Below, piece after piece: positions 17,901 to 25,924 of a stretch of 64,000 bases of DNA (positions are counted from its first letter, which is position 1; each line of letters opens with the position of its first letter). A program made the position numbers and the translations under genes. The DNA comes from Chloroflexota bacterium (lineage in GTDB: Bacteria > Chloroflexota > Chloroflexia > Chloroflexales > Herpetosiphonaceae), in the NCBI GenBank assembly GCA_020161265.1, contig JAIUOC010000001.1, positions 992,001 through 1,056,000 on the forward strand, given 5' to 3'. The notes beneath the pieces are model-generated. The model saw only the letters and a program-made list of their open reading frames with translations. It had not been told where the DNA came from and ran no database searches.

Positions 17901-18659
17901 ATGCAGGTTGAATATGTACCAAGTTTGTTACGCCAACGGGCATTGTACGATATTCCACGGGGGCTAGCCCGTTTCGAGGCCTACACCGCGAGCATGCTCA
18001 ATGCCCAACGTGATGGCATCGACTGGCCATTTGCAGCGCTTAACCCAATGGGCAAGCAGCATGTACCAGCCCATTACGAGGCACTGTTGGCGTTTGATGC
18101 TGAGGCAATTGCCCAGCAAACCCTTGCCGAGATTCAGGCCGATTTTCCGCCGCTGGATGTAGCTCTGCGCATGACCTTGGTGGTCGTTGATGATCTTATG
18201 GGCGGTTGGACGCAGCAGCATTTTACCGATTGGGATTATCGCTTTAATCTTATGCCCAATCCAAAAAATACATGGTTGCCCGTCTATAGCTGGACAAGCA
18301 GCGTCCCCACTCCAGCCTTGATTGCACAATCAATCCGTGCTGTGCTTTATCGTGCTGCCTATTGTTTGATCCACGGCGAGGCCCGAAACTTGGCCGAAAT
18401 GTTGCGTCAAGAAGGGGCGGTTACGCGCTTTGCAGGCCAAGTTTTGCCGCTGTATGAACCAGAAGAACTCAACTATATCCGCGAACTTATCGCAGAACAT
18501 CATCAATCGACGCATCAGCCAACCCAATTTGCAGTGTTTTATGGCGATCAAATTGCTGCAACGGTTGGCTACCCTAGCCTTGGGCTGTCAGCATATGCGG
18601 GGTTGGTAGTGGCAACGATTGATGCACCACCAAATCCAATCAGCTTGTTAACCCCTTGA
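17901..18659 (+). CDS. hypothetical protein, 252 residues
   Basis: I recognise no family. It is soluble and has a conserved-looking core with LRMTLVVVDDLMGGWTQQHF and AVLYRAAYCLIHGEARNLAEML, and no signal peptide. AAGGAG precedes the ATG. The 5' region contains repeated TTATTAAG and CTTGAAC words. It is followed after 66 bases by a lipoprotein gene on the same strand, but nothing shows that the two work together. Confidence 0.65.
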   Translation: MQVEYVPSLLRQRALYDIPRGLARFEAYTASMLNAQRDGIDWPFAALNPMGKQHVPAHYEALLAFDAEAIAQQTLAEIQADFPPLDVALRMTLVVVDDLMGGWTQQHFTDWDYRFNLMPNPKNTWLPVYSWTSSVPTPALIAQSIRAVLYRAAYCLIHGEARNLAEMLRQEGAVTRFAGQVLPLYEPEELNYIRELIAEHHQSTHQPTQFAVFYGDQIAATVGYPSLGLSAYAGLVVATIDAPPNPISLLTP

Positions 18660-18725
18660 CAGTGCTGCTATGCTTGCGACTGTGGAAATTTTACCCTATC
18701 AATAGGGTCTGTGAGGAAACGCATT

Positions 18726-19211
18726 ATGAAACTGGTTCGTCGTTTGGCATCAGGCTTGATGTTGTTGATGGTGATGGGTGTTTTGGCTGCTTGTGGTGGT
18801 TCAGCCGCCGAAGCTCCCGAAGTTCGGGCCGAAAAATTCTTTAACGATTTTGTGGCTGCATTCAACGATACCAAGCTGAGCGAAGCTGCAACCCAAGAAA
18901 AATGGGCCGATACCCTTTCAAAATATTTCGTGCCTGAGCAACAAGCCGCCCAAAAAGCCGAAATCTTAACTTCATTGCAACAATTGGGTTCGCTTGGCGC
19001 TGAATTAAACGTCAAGGTCGAAAACCTCAAAGTTGAGAAAGTTTCAGAAAGTGGCGACGATGCTGAAATCAAAATCGCCAGCGGCACGATGAGCATGTCG
19101 GTGATGGGTCAAGAACAAAAAACCGATATGGCGACCGATGGCTTCGGCTCATCGGGTAGCAGCACCTCAAAAATGAAAAAAGTTGATAATGTTTGGTATA
19201 TTATTCCATAA
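18726..19211 (+). CDS. small secreted lipoprotein
   Basis: A 161-residue lipoprotein. The N-terminus MKLVRRLASGLMLLMVMG with lipobox VLAACGG gives a type II signal sequence and a lipidated Cys near residue 20. The mature part is about 140 residues, mostly helical then stranded, with no family I recognise; it resembles small DUF-type lipoproteins with an NTF2-like shape. I chose ATG 18726 because GAGGAAA precedes it. It is convergent with the WXG100-lysozyme fusion gene at 19286. A surface lipoprotein beside a possible peptidoglycan-cutting toxin could be an immunity protein, but this is speculation. Confidence 0.7.
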   Translation: MKLVRRLASGLMLLMVMGVLAACGGSAAEAPEVRAEKFFNDFVAAFNDTKLSEAATQEKWADTLSKYFVPEQQAAQKAEILTSLQQLGSLGAELNVKVENLKVEKVSESGDDAEIKIASGTMSMSVMGQEQKTDMATDGFGSSGSSTSKMKKVDNVWYIIP

Positions 19212-19229
19212 GCAACGCGCTTAACCAAG

Positions 19230-19268
19230 CAAACGCCCCGCCGATCGTTTGATCGTGCGGGGCGTTTG
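19230..19268. terminator. bidirectional hairpin terminator between convergent genes
   Basis: Perfect twelve-base arms (19230-19241 and 19257-19268) enclose a second five-base stem and a GTTT loop. It lies between the lipoprotein gene and the convergent WXG100 gene. No T run follows on the plus strand. Confidence 0.65.
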
Positions 19269-19285
19269 TAAAAAAAGACCGGGAT

Positions 19286-20605
19286 TTAGTGATTTGCCGA
19301 CATGTTCAAGGCATCTTTACGTTCGTTGACGAAGCGGTTTTTCAAGCCTTGAATAACCCCAGCATCGCTGGTATTTTTGAAATAGGCCAAGCGCCCATTA
19401 TCGAGGGTTTTGCTACGTTCGGTGTAAATCGCATTGATAATTTGCGATTCGCTCATTTGGCTCAGATCTTTGCCACGGAGCGCATTGGTGATCACGCTTG
19501 CGCCTGGGCCATGTTGGACTGACGTTGACCAAACAACGTCGCGCACTGCTGGCGAATAGTTGTTTACATCAAAGCCAGCTGCCTTGAGCTTGTTGACTTG
19601 AGGCTGATAGTGGGTGTTTTCAATATACTGATGTTGGGCAGCAGCAAAGCCTTGTGGATCACGAGCAGCAATTTGCTTCCACTTAGCGGTAAATTCAGCG
19701 CTACCAGGCTTCAAGCCCTTAAATTCTTCAGCATATTGTGCGCCAGCAGGGTTGCGCAAAAATTCAGCGACCCGTCCGCCGTTAACAAAGACAATTTTGC
19801 CATCTTTCTTGATGGCAGTTTGGCTGGTCATTTGGTACGAGCCATACGAAGCGCCGCCAAGATCGCCTTTGCCCGATGAAACGGTACCTGGGCCACGGCC
19901 ACCAGTTTCGTATTTTTCAGAGAGTTTACCAAGGCTTGCATTGCCCGCAGCGGCTGCATTACCACCAGTTGGTTGAGCTGAGGCTGTTCCGCCGCCACCA
20001 CCGCCACCGCCGCCACCACCACTGGTAGCCTTGGGTTGTTGTCCGGTTGGTTGAGCTGAGGCTGCACCGCCACCACCACCGCCGCCGCCACCACTTGCTT
20101 GGGCCGAGGCTGCACCGCCACCGCCACCGCCACCGCCACCACCGCCACCGCCGCCACCACTGCCACTTGCGGAAGCACTGCTGGTGCCAGCAGCCATAAA
20201 GCCTACATTACTTGGGCTAGCGCTGGCTGCGGCTGTATCGCCGCCACCGCCACCGCCACCACCAGAAGCACCAGCACTTTGGGTGCTAGCTGAGCCACCA
20301 GTTGGGTCGCCTTTAAACAAATTGGCAGCCTCTTGTTCGGCTTCTTGCAAAACCTTCTTGATTTCTAAGGTTGTGCTTTGAGCAGTTTGGAAGGCATTGA
20401 TCAGGCGTTGAACGGCGGGCAAAAGATCAGCTTGCATTTCGTTTTGAAAGGCAACCGATGCATCACCGACCCAAGTTGACCGTAAACTTTCAATGGTTTG
20501 TTTGAGCGTATTTTGCATTGCCGTAACACTCTCAGCATTTTTGCTGAGGCGTTGAGCAATTTGATCCATTACTTCAAAATCAGCCTGGACGATTTGTGCG
20601 GCCAT
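19286..20605 (-). CDS. WXG100 - polyglycine linker - lysozyme-like fusion (putative type VII-type effector)
   Basis: A 439-residue protein in three parts. Residues 1-100 form a WXG100 helical hairpin (MAAQIVQADFEVMDQIAQRL, turn motif STWVGDAS), the signal for ESX/type VII-like export. Residues about 105-230 are a low-complexity linker of long Gly runs with repeated ASAQ units. Residues about 235-439 look like a peptidoglycan-cleaving lysozyme-like domain: LSEKYETGGRGPGTVSSGKG, GGASYGSYQM, VVWSTSVQHGPGAS. Comparable domains occur in phage and type VI-associated hydrolases. The Glu in SEKYETGG is the candidate catalytic acid. A GGAGG ribosome site precedes the ATG. No ESX machinery is in the window. 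The last domain is named from motif memory only. Confidence 0.7.
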   Translation of the reverse strand: MAAQIVQADFEVMDQIAQRLSKNAESVTAMQNTLKQTIESLRSTWVGDASVAFQNEMQADLLPAVQRLINAFQTAQSTTLEIKKVLQEAEQEAANLFKGDPTGGSASTQSAGASGGGGGGGGDTAAASASPSNVGFMAAGTSSASASGSGGGGGGGGGGGGGGGAASAQASGGGGGGGGGAASAQPTGQQPKATSGGGGGGGGGGGTASAQPTGGNAAAAGNASLGKLSEKYETGGRGPGTVSSGKGDLGGASYGSYQMTSQTAIKKDGKIVFVNGGRVAEFLRNPAGAQYAEEFKGLKPGSAEFTAKWKQIAARDPQGFAAAQHQYIENTHYQPQVNKLKAAGFDVNNYSPAVRDVVWSTSVQHGPGASVITNALRGKDLSQMSESQIINAIYTERSKTLDNGRLAYFKNTSDAGVIQGLKNRFVNERKDALNMSANH

Positions 20606-20781
20606 GAATCCTCCAACACTAGCGTGCTAAAAGGGTGGTAATAGCCCTCGACGGTAGGCTATTGCCAAAATCTTAACCGTATCCTGCTCTGGGGAGTCAT
20701 GGTAGTGTGTTGGTTGTTATACCACGAACAGCTTAATAATGACATAAAAGGTGGATTTGTGTCAAATGGCTTTTAAAATAG

Positions 20782-21447
20782 CTAGATAGCTTCTTTTTGG
20801 AACCAATCGGGCTGTGCTTGATACGCTTGCCCTTGATTTTGGCGACGTGTGCCACTCAATGCTTTTGAATCAGCCACGATTAAGCGCCATGGTGCAGCCA
20901 CGGTATGCGGATCGCTATTAATCCCAATCCGCGGAGTTTGCAAAATTGCCGAATCTGGCAAACTTGGGCCTTGTTCGAACCATAAGCCAGCTTGTTGCGA
21001 ACTGAGATCAACGCCATCAAGGCTTTTATCAACTGCTAAGGCGCGACAAATCATGCCTGGCCCGCTAGCAATTCGCATGGGCGTAGCAGAATCTTTTTGG
21101 GCGAGTTGGGCCATCGTTGTACTACCGCTCAACGGCTCGATCGCTCGGATTAGCACGGCTGCGCCTTCGCCAAGGCCTTGAGTTACTACATTTAAACAAT
21201 GATAGATGCCATAGATAATGTAGACGTAACTGATGCCACCAAGCTCAAACATTGAACGAGCACGCGGGGTATTGCGACGATGGGCATGGCACGAAGGATC
21301 ATCAGGGGTATAGGCTTCGGTTTCAACGATCCGCCCGCGTAATTCTTCACCAGTTGCCAAGCGGCGCACGAGACTACACCCTAAAAGCTCGCGGGCAACC
21401 ACCAACGAATGCCGTTGATGAAATTCAGCGCTCAGAATTTTTGACAT
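20782..21447 (-). CDS. 3-methyladenine DNA glycosylase (AAG/MPG family)
   Basis: A 221-residue base-excision repair enzyme that removes alkylated purines. Family marks are VARELLGCSLVRR near the start, RGRIVETEAYTPDDPSCHA (containing the catalytic Glu), YVYIIYGIYHCLNVV and GEGAAVLIRAIEPL. The later RIASGPGMICRAL and PRIGI segments are also present. Length and motif order are normal for the bacterial AAG family. The ATG at 21447 is chosen over the GTG two codons upstream. A small membrane protein gene and the sigma factor gene lie upstream on the same strand, but the gap of about 50 bases gives no proof of an operon. Confidence 0.92.
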   Translation of the reverse strand: MSKILSAEFHQRHSLVVARELLGCSLVRRLATGEELRGRIVETEAYTPDDPSCHAHRRNTPRARSMFELGGISYVYIIYGIYHCLNVVTQGLGEGAAVLIRAIEPLSGSTTMAQLAQKDSATPMRIASGPGMICRALAVDKSLDGVDLSSQQAGLWFEQGPSLPDSAILQTPRIGINSDPHTVAAPWRLIVADSKALSGTRRQNQGQAYQAQPDWFQKEAI

Positions 21448-21496
21448 AAACACCCACTTAATAAACAGCTCATTTGTGCGAGTAGTATAGCTGATT

Positions 21497-21877
21497 TTAG
21501 GTGGTGCTACTGAACCATGTCAGCCCAGCAATAATTAAGAAGATGATCCATGAGGGATGTTTAGCCCGTGAGCCAATCAGGGCAATGCCAAAGCAAACAA
21601 TGAAGGTAATTGAACTGGTGCGCAGCAGTAAAATTTGGCTAGGATTGAGTTGGGATTGTTGAGCACAATCGAAAAAAAGCCAGGCCATGCCCAAGCCGAG
21701 TACACTGGTGATATGCCAAGTAAACCGTAAGGTTGGCAGCCGCGATTGGAGTAAGCGATTGGGCGTAGTTTGGATTTGACGTGCTAATGGCCGCAAGATC
21801 AATTGTTCACCAAAAATGCTATGGGCTAACGCCATCAGCACCGTGAGTAATCCTGCGACCATTAAATAGCTATTCAT
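21497..21877 (-). CDS. small four-helix membrane protein
   Basis: A 126-residue protein of unknown function with four hydrophobic segments, the first at the N-terminus (YLMVAGLLTVLMALAHSIFG). It starts 14 bases after the sigma factor stop codon, so it is probably cotranscribed with it. Confidence 0.65.
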   Translation of the reverse strand: MNSYLMVAGLLTVLMALAHSIFGEQLILRPLARQIQTTPNRLLQSRLPTLRFTWHITSVLGLGMAWLFFDCAQQSQLNPSQILLLRTSSITFIVCFGIALIGSRAKHPSWIIFLIIAGLTWFSSTT

Positions 21878-21890
21878 CGTTCAAACTCAG

Positions 21891-22802
21891 CTATTGTGAT
21901 AACTGCGTGCGCAAAACTTGCAATGCACCAGCCTCAATTTGTTGAATCCGCTGGCGAGTGCGGCCCACCACTGCGCCGACTTCCGAGAGTGAACGGCTTT
22001 TACCATCTTTTAAGCCATAGCGCAGCGTCAACACTTCTTGCTCTTGATCGGAAAGTTGGTTGAGCATAGCTCGAGTATATTGGGCATCAATACTGGTCAG
22101 CAGACATTCGAGTTCGTCTTCCCAATCTTCGTCGGGCAAACTATCGCCAAGCAACATATCGGTTTCTTCATTTTTAGGGGTTGCCAGCGAGATTGGCACT
22201 TGGGCGATGCTGAGTAAATCGCAAATTTTTTCTTCGGGGACACCCAAGGCGGTGCTAATTTCATGGGCACTTGGTTCGCGGCCTAGCGCTTGCAGTAATT
22301 TGGTTTCGATCCGCCGCACTTTAATCAACAGCTCCCAGCGATGCACTGGCAGGCGAATCAGCCGCCCTTGGTTGGCCAGCGAACGTGTGATCGCTTGGCG
22401 AATCCACCATGTAGCATAGGTCGAGAAGCGCACGCCTTTGGTAGCATCAAAGCGCTCGATCGCATTCATTAGGCCAATATTGCCCTCTTGAATTAAATCT
22501 TGGAAGGGCAGGCCAAAGCCACGATAGCGCTTGGCGATGCTGACGACCAAGCGTAAATTAGCCCGTACCAGTTGCTCGTGGGCTGGCTCTTTGAGTTTGG
22601 TAACACATTGCTCAAATAGGGCACAACTTGGGCAACGTTCAATTCGACAGGCTGGGGTTGGCTGAGCTTGACGCGCTACATGGACAATTTGAGTTAGCTT
22701 TTGCTCCTCTTCTGCCGCCAGGAGTGGAGTTTCAGCAATTTCATTAAGATAACGTTGCAGCCCATCATCAAGGGCTGGTTCGTTGCTGGCGTGCAACATC
22801 AT
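21891..22802 (-). CDS. sigma-70 family RNA polymerase sigma factor with four-cysteine insert
   Basis: A 303-residue primary-like (group 2/3) sigma factor. A region 1.2-like start (DGLQRYLNEIAETPLLAAEE) precedes regions 2.1-2.4 (ANLRLVVSIAKRYRG, LIQEGNIGLMNAIERFD, FSTYATWWIRQAI). Region 3 follows, and region 4 has the helix-turn-helix LSEVGAVVGRTRQRIQQIE. Between regions 1.2 and 2 it carries Cys52, Cys57, Cys60 and Cys66 in ACRIERCPSCALFEQC, a C-x4-C-x2-C-x5-C array that could bind zinc or an iron-sulfur cluster or act as a redox switch. AGGAGTG precedes the ATG. It probably directs an alternative regulon. Confidence 0.93.
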   Translation of the reverse strand: MMLHASNEPALDDGLQRYLNEIAETPLLAAEEEQKLTQIVHVARQAQPTPACRIERCPSCALFEQCVTKLKEPAHEQLVRANLRLVVSIAKRYRGFGLPFQDLIQEGNIGLMNAIERFDATKGVRFSTYATWWIRQAITRSLANQGRLIRLPVHRWELLIKVRRIETKLLQALGREPSAHEISTALGVPEEKICDLLSIAQVPISLATPKNEETDMLLGDSLPDEDWEDELECLLTSIDAQYTRAMLNQLSDQEQEVLTLRYGLKDGKSRSLSEVGAVVGRTRQRIQQIEAGALQVLRTQLSQ

Positions 22803-23023
22803 TGGCTCACTCCTATAAATCGATGCTGTGGCGGGCGTATAGCTAGTTTAATCACCGCAAAAGGGCTTGACATCGGGTCACGACCTGATCTTTGGTGCCC
22901 AAATTGGGATTAATTGGTTTGCCAAAGCCTGCATTTGTGGCATAGACTCTGCTATGTGGAGTTTGAAAATTATTAATCTAGAGTGGTAGCTAGTGATTTA
23001 GCTAGTTGATGAGGTTCACATAT

Positions 23024-24706
23024 ATGCAAAACGAAGCCAATCCTGATGCTTCGCCAACTGTGGCTAGTTTGCCCGATGGGGTTTGGATGGGTGCACGCGA
23101 TTTAGGCAATGGCTCGGTGGCCTTTGGCCTTTATGCACCGTGGAAGCAGAGTGTCCATTTAATTGGCTCGTTTAATGATTGGAACCAAACCGCTGATCCA
23201 TTAAATATTTCAGATCGCGGGATTTGGTGGATTATCAAAGAAGGTTTAGCCGCAGGCGAATATGCTTATCAATTTGTGATTGACGGCGAAACGATCATCG
23301 GTGACCCCTATGCTCGTGAATTGCGCTGGGCTGGTGGCGATCAGCCGCAGGCGATTATTCATGTTGGCGAGCCAGCCTACGAGTGGCATGACGCTGGTTT
23401 TGGCATTCGTCCGCTGAATGAATTGGTGATTTATGAATTGCATGTTGGCGATTTTAGCGAAGCTGGCAGCTTCAAAGCCGTCACTGAACGAATTCCTTAT
23501 CTTCAAGATTTAGGGGTGAATGCGCTTGAATTAATGCCCTTGTTTGAATTCCCTGGCGATCGTTCGTGGGGCTATAATCCGGCCTATTTCTTTGCCCCCG
23601 AATCGACCTATGGCACGCCTGCCGATTTGCGCGAGTTAATCGATACGGCCCACCAACACGGCATTGGGGTGATTTTGGATGTGGTGTTTAATCATGTCGA
23701 TCACTCTAGCCCGATTAACTATTTGTATCCCTACGATCAAAGCCCTTTCTTTAGCAGCGACGGCAATCCATGGGGCTTCCCCGATTTGAACCATTGGAAC
23801 GAAGCAGTCAAGCAATTGCTCAGCGATGTGCAAACCTATTGGCTCAGTGATATGCACATCGATGGTTTTCGCTACGATCACGCCGAGGGAATTGGCTTTG
23901 ATGGCGAGAATGGGGTTTCATTCTTGGGCTGGCAAGCTCGCCAAATCAAGCCCCATGTCTATTTGATTGCCGAAAATCTCCAAGATTACACCACCATGGT
24001 CGATCAAACTGATATGGATTCATCGTGGCATCGTTCGTTTCATTCGCAAATGTTTGCCAACTTGCGCGAAGGCGATTTCGAGGGCAATCAGTATGGCAAT
24101 GTTGAGGCCACGCTGGGGATTATCGATTTTCGCAATGCTGGCTATAACGATAATGCCCAAGCGATCAATTATCTTGAATCACATGATGAGCAGCGGATTA
24201 TCTACGAAGCACAAACCAACGAAAATATCAGCCGCGAAACTGCTTATTTGAAATCGAGGTTGGGCGCAATTGTACTATTTACTGCTGCTGGTGTGCCCAT
24301 GCTCTACCATGGCCAAGAATTTGGTATGGATACCGAACGCACAATCGACAAGAATGTGCTGAAATGGGAGTTATTGCAAACAGCTGAGGGCACTGATTTA
24401 CACGCCTTCTATCGTGGCATGATCCAATTGCGCACCTCATCGAAGGCCTTGGTTGGCAATAATATTCGGCCAGTCGCCATGGATGCTGAGCGTAAGTTGT
24501 TGGCCTACTATCGCTGGTCCGACGATGGCAGCGAACATGTGATTGTCGTGGTCAATTTTGGCATCACCCTGCAATACCTTGAGGTGCATTTCCCGGTTGG
24601 TGGCTTATGGCACGAATGGGTTTATAACTACGATCGTGAAACTCCCGAAGGTATGGCCACAATCGAAGTGCCTGGCTCTGGTGGCAAGGTATTTGTGTTG
24701 CGCTAA
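23024..24706 (+). CDS. GH13 alpha-amylase-family enzyme with N-terminal CBM48 (branching/trehalohydrolase-like)
   Basis: A 560-residue cytoplasmic protein. Residues about 20-115 form a CBM48 domain (FGLYAPWKQSVHLIGSFNDW). The (beta/alpha)8 barrel follows with conserved regions DVVFNH (I), GFRYDHA with nucleophile Asp285 (II), AENL with acid/base Glu317 (III) and ESHDEQ with Asp388 (IV). It acts on alpha-1,4-glucans. The layout is closest to glycogen branching enzymes and maltooligosyltrehalose trehalohydrolases, and I cannot separate them without alignment. ATG 23024 is preferred to the upstream in-frame TTG/ATG codons. With the debranching enzyme at 8643 it supports glycogen turnover. Confidence 0.88.
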   Translation: MQNEANPDASPTVASLPDGVWMGARDLGNGSVAFGLYAPWKQSVHLIGSFNDWNQTADPLNISDRGIWWIIKEGLAAGEYAYQFVIDGETIIGDPYARELRWAGGDQPQAIIHVGEPAYEWHDAGFGIRPLNELVIYELHVGDFSEAGSFKAVTERIPYLQDLGVNALELMPLFEFPGDRSWGYNPAYFFAPESTYGTPADLRELIDTAHQHGIGVILDVVFNHVDHSSPINYLYPYDQSPFFSSDGNPWGFPDLNHWNEAVKQLLSDVQTYWLSDMHIDGFRYDHAEGIGFDGENGVSFLGWQARQIKPHVYLIAENLQDYTTMVDQTDMDSSWHRSFHSQMFANLREGDFEGNQYGNVEATLGIIDFRNAGYNDNAQAINYLESHDEQRIIYEAQTNENISRETAYLKSRLGAIVLFTAAGVPMLYHGQEFGMDTERTIDKNVLKWELLQTAEGTDLHAFYRGMIQLRTSSKALVGNNIRPVAMDAERKLLAYYRWSDDGSEHVIVVVNFGITLQYLEVHFPVGGLWHEWVYNYDRETPEGMATIEVPGSGGKVFVLR

Positions 24707-24716
24707 TCAAAAATAC

Positions 24717-24726
24717 GAACAAATGT
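24717..24726 (+). promoter_or_regulatory. candidate operator GAACAAATGT upstream of the AraC gene
   Basis: The ten-base word GAACAAATGT ends one base before the -35 box of the AraC promoter. The identical word occurs at 25248 upstream of the VOC gene, the regulator's likely target. It is a half-palindrome of GAACA-N2-TGTTC. Confidence 0.4.
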
Positions 24727-24727
24727 A

Positions 24728-24755
24728 TTGATTTTAGTCATGGGTTTGCTATAAT
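24728..24755 (+). promoter_or_regulatory. sigma-70 promoter for the AraC gene
   Basis: TTGATT (24728-24733) and TATAAT (24750-24755) are 16 bases apart. The -10 box is extended (TGCTATAAT). The ATG follows at 24775, so the leader is only about 12 bases. Confidence 0.75.
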
Positions 24756-24774
24756 AGCTGTATTTGGGGGTGGC

Positions 24775-25194
24775 ATGAAACTCGCATCAGCAGCAACCAA
24801 GCAGTTATTATGGCAAGCCCGCCAATATATCGATGGCACCTATGCCGAGCACGTAGAGTTACCACAGCTAGCCGAGCAAATTGGCTTTTCGCAATATCAC
24901 TTTTTGCGGCTTTTTCAACGCAATTTTGCCATTACCCCTCACCAATATTTGATTCATCGGCGGCTCGAGCGAGCGCGTGAGTTGCTGGTCGCCAGCGATT
25001 TATCAGTAACCGAGGTCTGTTTTGCGGTTGGTTTTCAGAGCCTCGGCTCGTTTAGTAGTCTGTTTCAACGCAGCACTGGCCATGCGCCCAGCCACTATCG
25101 TCGCCGCAACTTCCAAGGTTTCAGCCTATCTCGACGCTTTGTACCCTCATGCTATCTCACTATTTTTGGCATTGGTTTGAGCTACAAGCACTAA
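24775..25194 (+). CDS. AraC-family regulator, DNA-binding domain only
   Basis: A 139-residue protein that is essentially the AraC double helix-turn-helix: first HTH LPQLAEQIGFSQYHFLRLFQ, linker helix, second HTH VTEVCFAVGFQSLGSFSSLF, ending with the family's STGHAPSHYR. There is no separate ligand-binding domain. It shares a ten-base promoter motif with the VOC gene 90 bases downstream, suggesting local control of that gene and itself. The promoter lies so close that its transcript has a very short leader. Confidence 0.88.
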   Translation: MKLASAATKQLLWQARQYIDGTYAEHVELPQLAEQIGFSQYHFLRLFQRNFAITPHQYLIHRRLERARELLVASDLSVTEVCFAVGFQSLGSFSSLFQRSTGHAPSHYRRRNFQGFSLSRRFVPSCYLTIFGIGLSYKH

Positions 25195-25247
25195 ATGCGC
25201 AATTTTCAAGAAGTTTTTGACCGCCGATCAGCCTATACTTGCTATAT

Positions 25248-25257
25248 GAACAAATGT
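25248..25257 (+). promoter_or_regulatory. candidate operator GAACAAATGT upstream of the VOC gene
   Basis: A second copy of GAACAAATGT. Here it extends to GAACAAATGTTC, a near-perfect palindrome with arms GAACA and TGTTC. It lies 28 bases before the ATG at 25285, next to a TATATG that could be the -10 box. Confidence 0.4.
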
Positions 25258-25284
25258 TCGTAATGATGTAGTAGGAGCAACTCA

Positions 25285-25701
25285 ATGATCACCAAACTTT
25301 CGCATGCCACGATTTATGTGCTTGACCACGATTTGGCTTATGATTTTTATGTCAACAAACTAGGTTTTGAAGTACGCATGGACATGAAACTAGATAATGG
25401 TTTTCGTTGGTTGACGGTCGGCCCCAAAACCCAGCCTGAACTTGATTTGGTGCTGTTCGAGGTTGCAGAAGGTGGCACGATGATGAGCGCTGAGGTCGTT
25501 GGTCAAATGCGTTCAGTTTTACAAAGTGGCGTGATTGGTCCAGGTGTTTTCCAAACCGCCGATTGTCATGGCGCTTACGCTGAGCTTAAGGAGCGTGGAG
25601 TTGAATTCGTGGCTCCACCACAAGAGCAATTTTACGGCATCGAAGCAACCTTCAAAGATCCCTTTGGCAATACATTCAGTCTAACCCAGCCCAAAATGTA
25701 A
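25285..25701 (+). CDS. VOC superfamily protein (glyoxalase type)
   Basis: A 138-residue protein with two VOC modules: HATIYVLDHDLAYDFYVNKLG at the start and FQTADCHGAYAELKERGVEF in the second half. The end FKDPFGNTFSLTQP is typical of the glyoxalase/bleomycin-resistance group. A metal-dependent lyase or dioxygenase role is possible; the substrate is unknown. It lies downstream of an AraC-type regulator with which it shares a promoter motif. TAGGAGCAA precedes the ATG. Confidence 0.85.
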   Translation: MITKLSHATIYVLDHDLAYDFYVNKLGFEVRMDMKLDNGFRWLTVGPKTQPELDLVLFEVAEGGTMMSAEVVGQMRSVLQSGVIGPGVFQTADCHGAYAELKERGVEFVAPPQEQFYGIEATFKDPFGNTFSLTQPKM

Positions 25702-25714
25702 GCAGCTTTGGCTG

Positions 25715-25748
25715 GCCAGCACCCTCATTTTACGCTGAGGGTGCTGGC
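25715..25748 (+). terminator. terminator after the VOC gene
   Basis: Perfect thirteen-base arms (25715-25727 and 25736-25748) with an eight-base loop are followed by TCAATTTTAG, 14 bases past the stop codon. Confidence 0.75.
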
Positions 25749-25924
25749 TCAATTTTAGGGCATACCCTACGAGGCAAGCGTCAACCGCCTCCCCAGCGCC
25801 GCATGGTGAATTTAGCAAGTTTCTAGACCTCACCAAGTTGACAACTACCCCGCTATCATCCACAATGCAGCGACTATTGACGACAATTCAGGCATTCCAA
25901 CGATAGAAAGGTTCCAAGATTTTT

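Noticed and set aside
19990-20290. Antisense frames over the poly-Gly region rich in Thr, Ala and Pro
   Set aside because: They are artefacts of the GGT/GGC codon runs of the WXG100 fusion gene.
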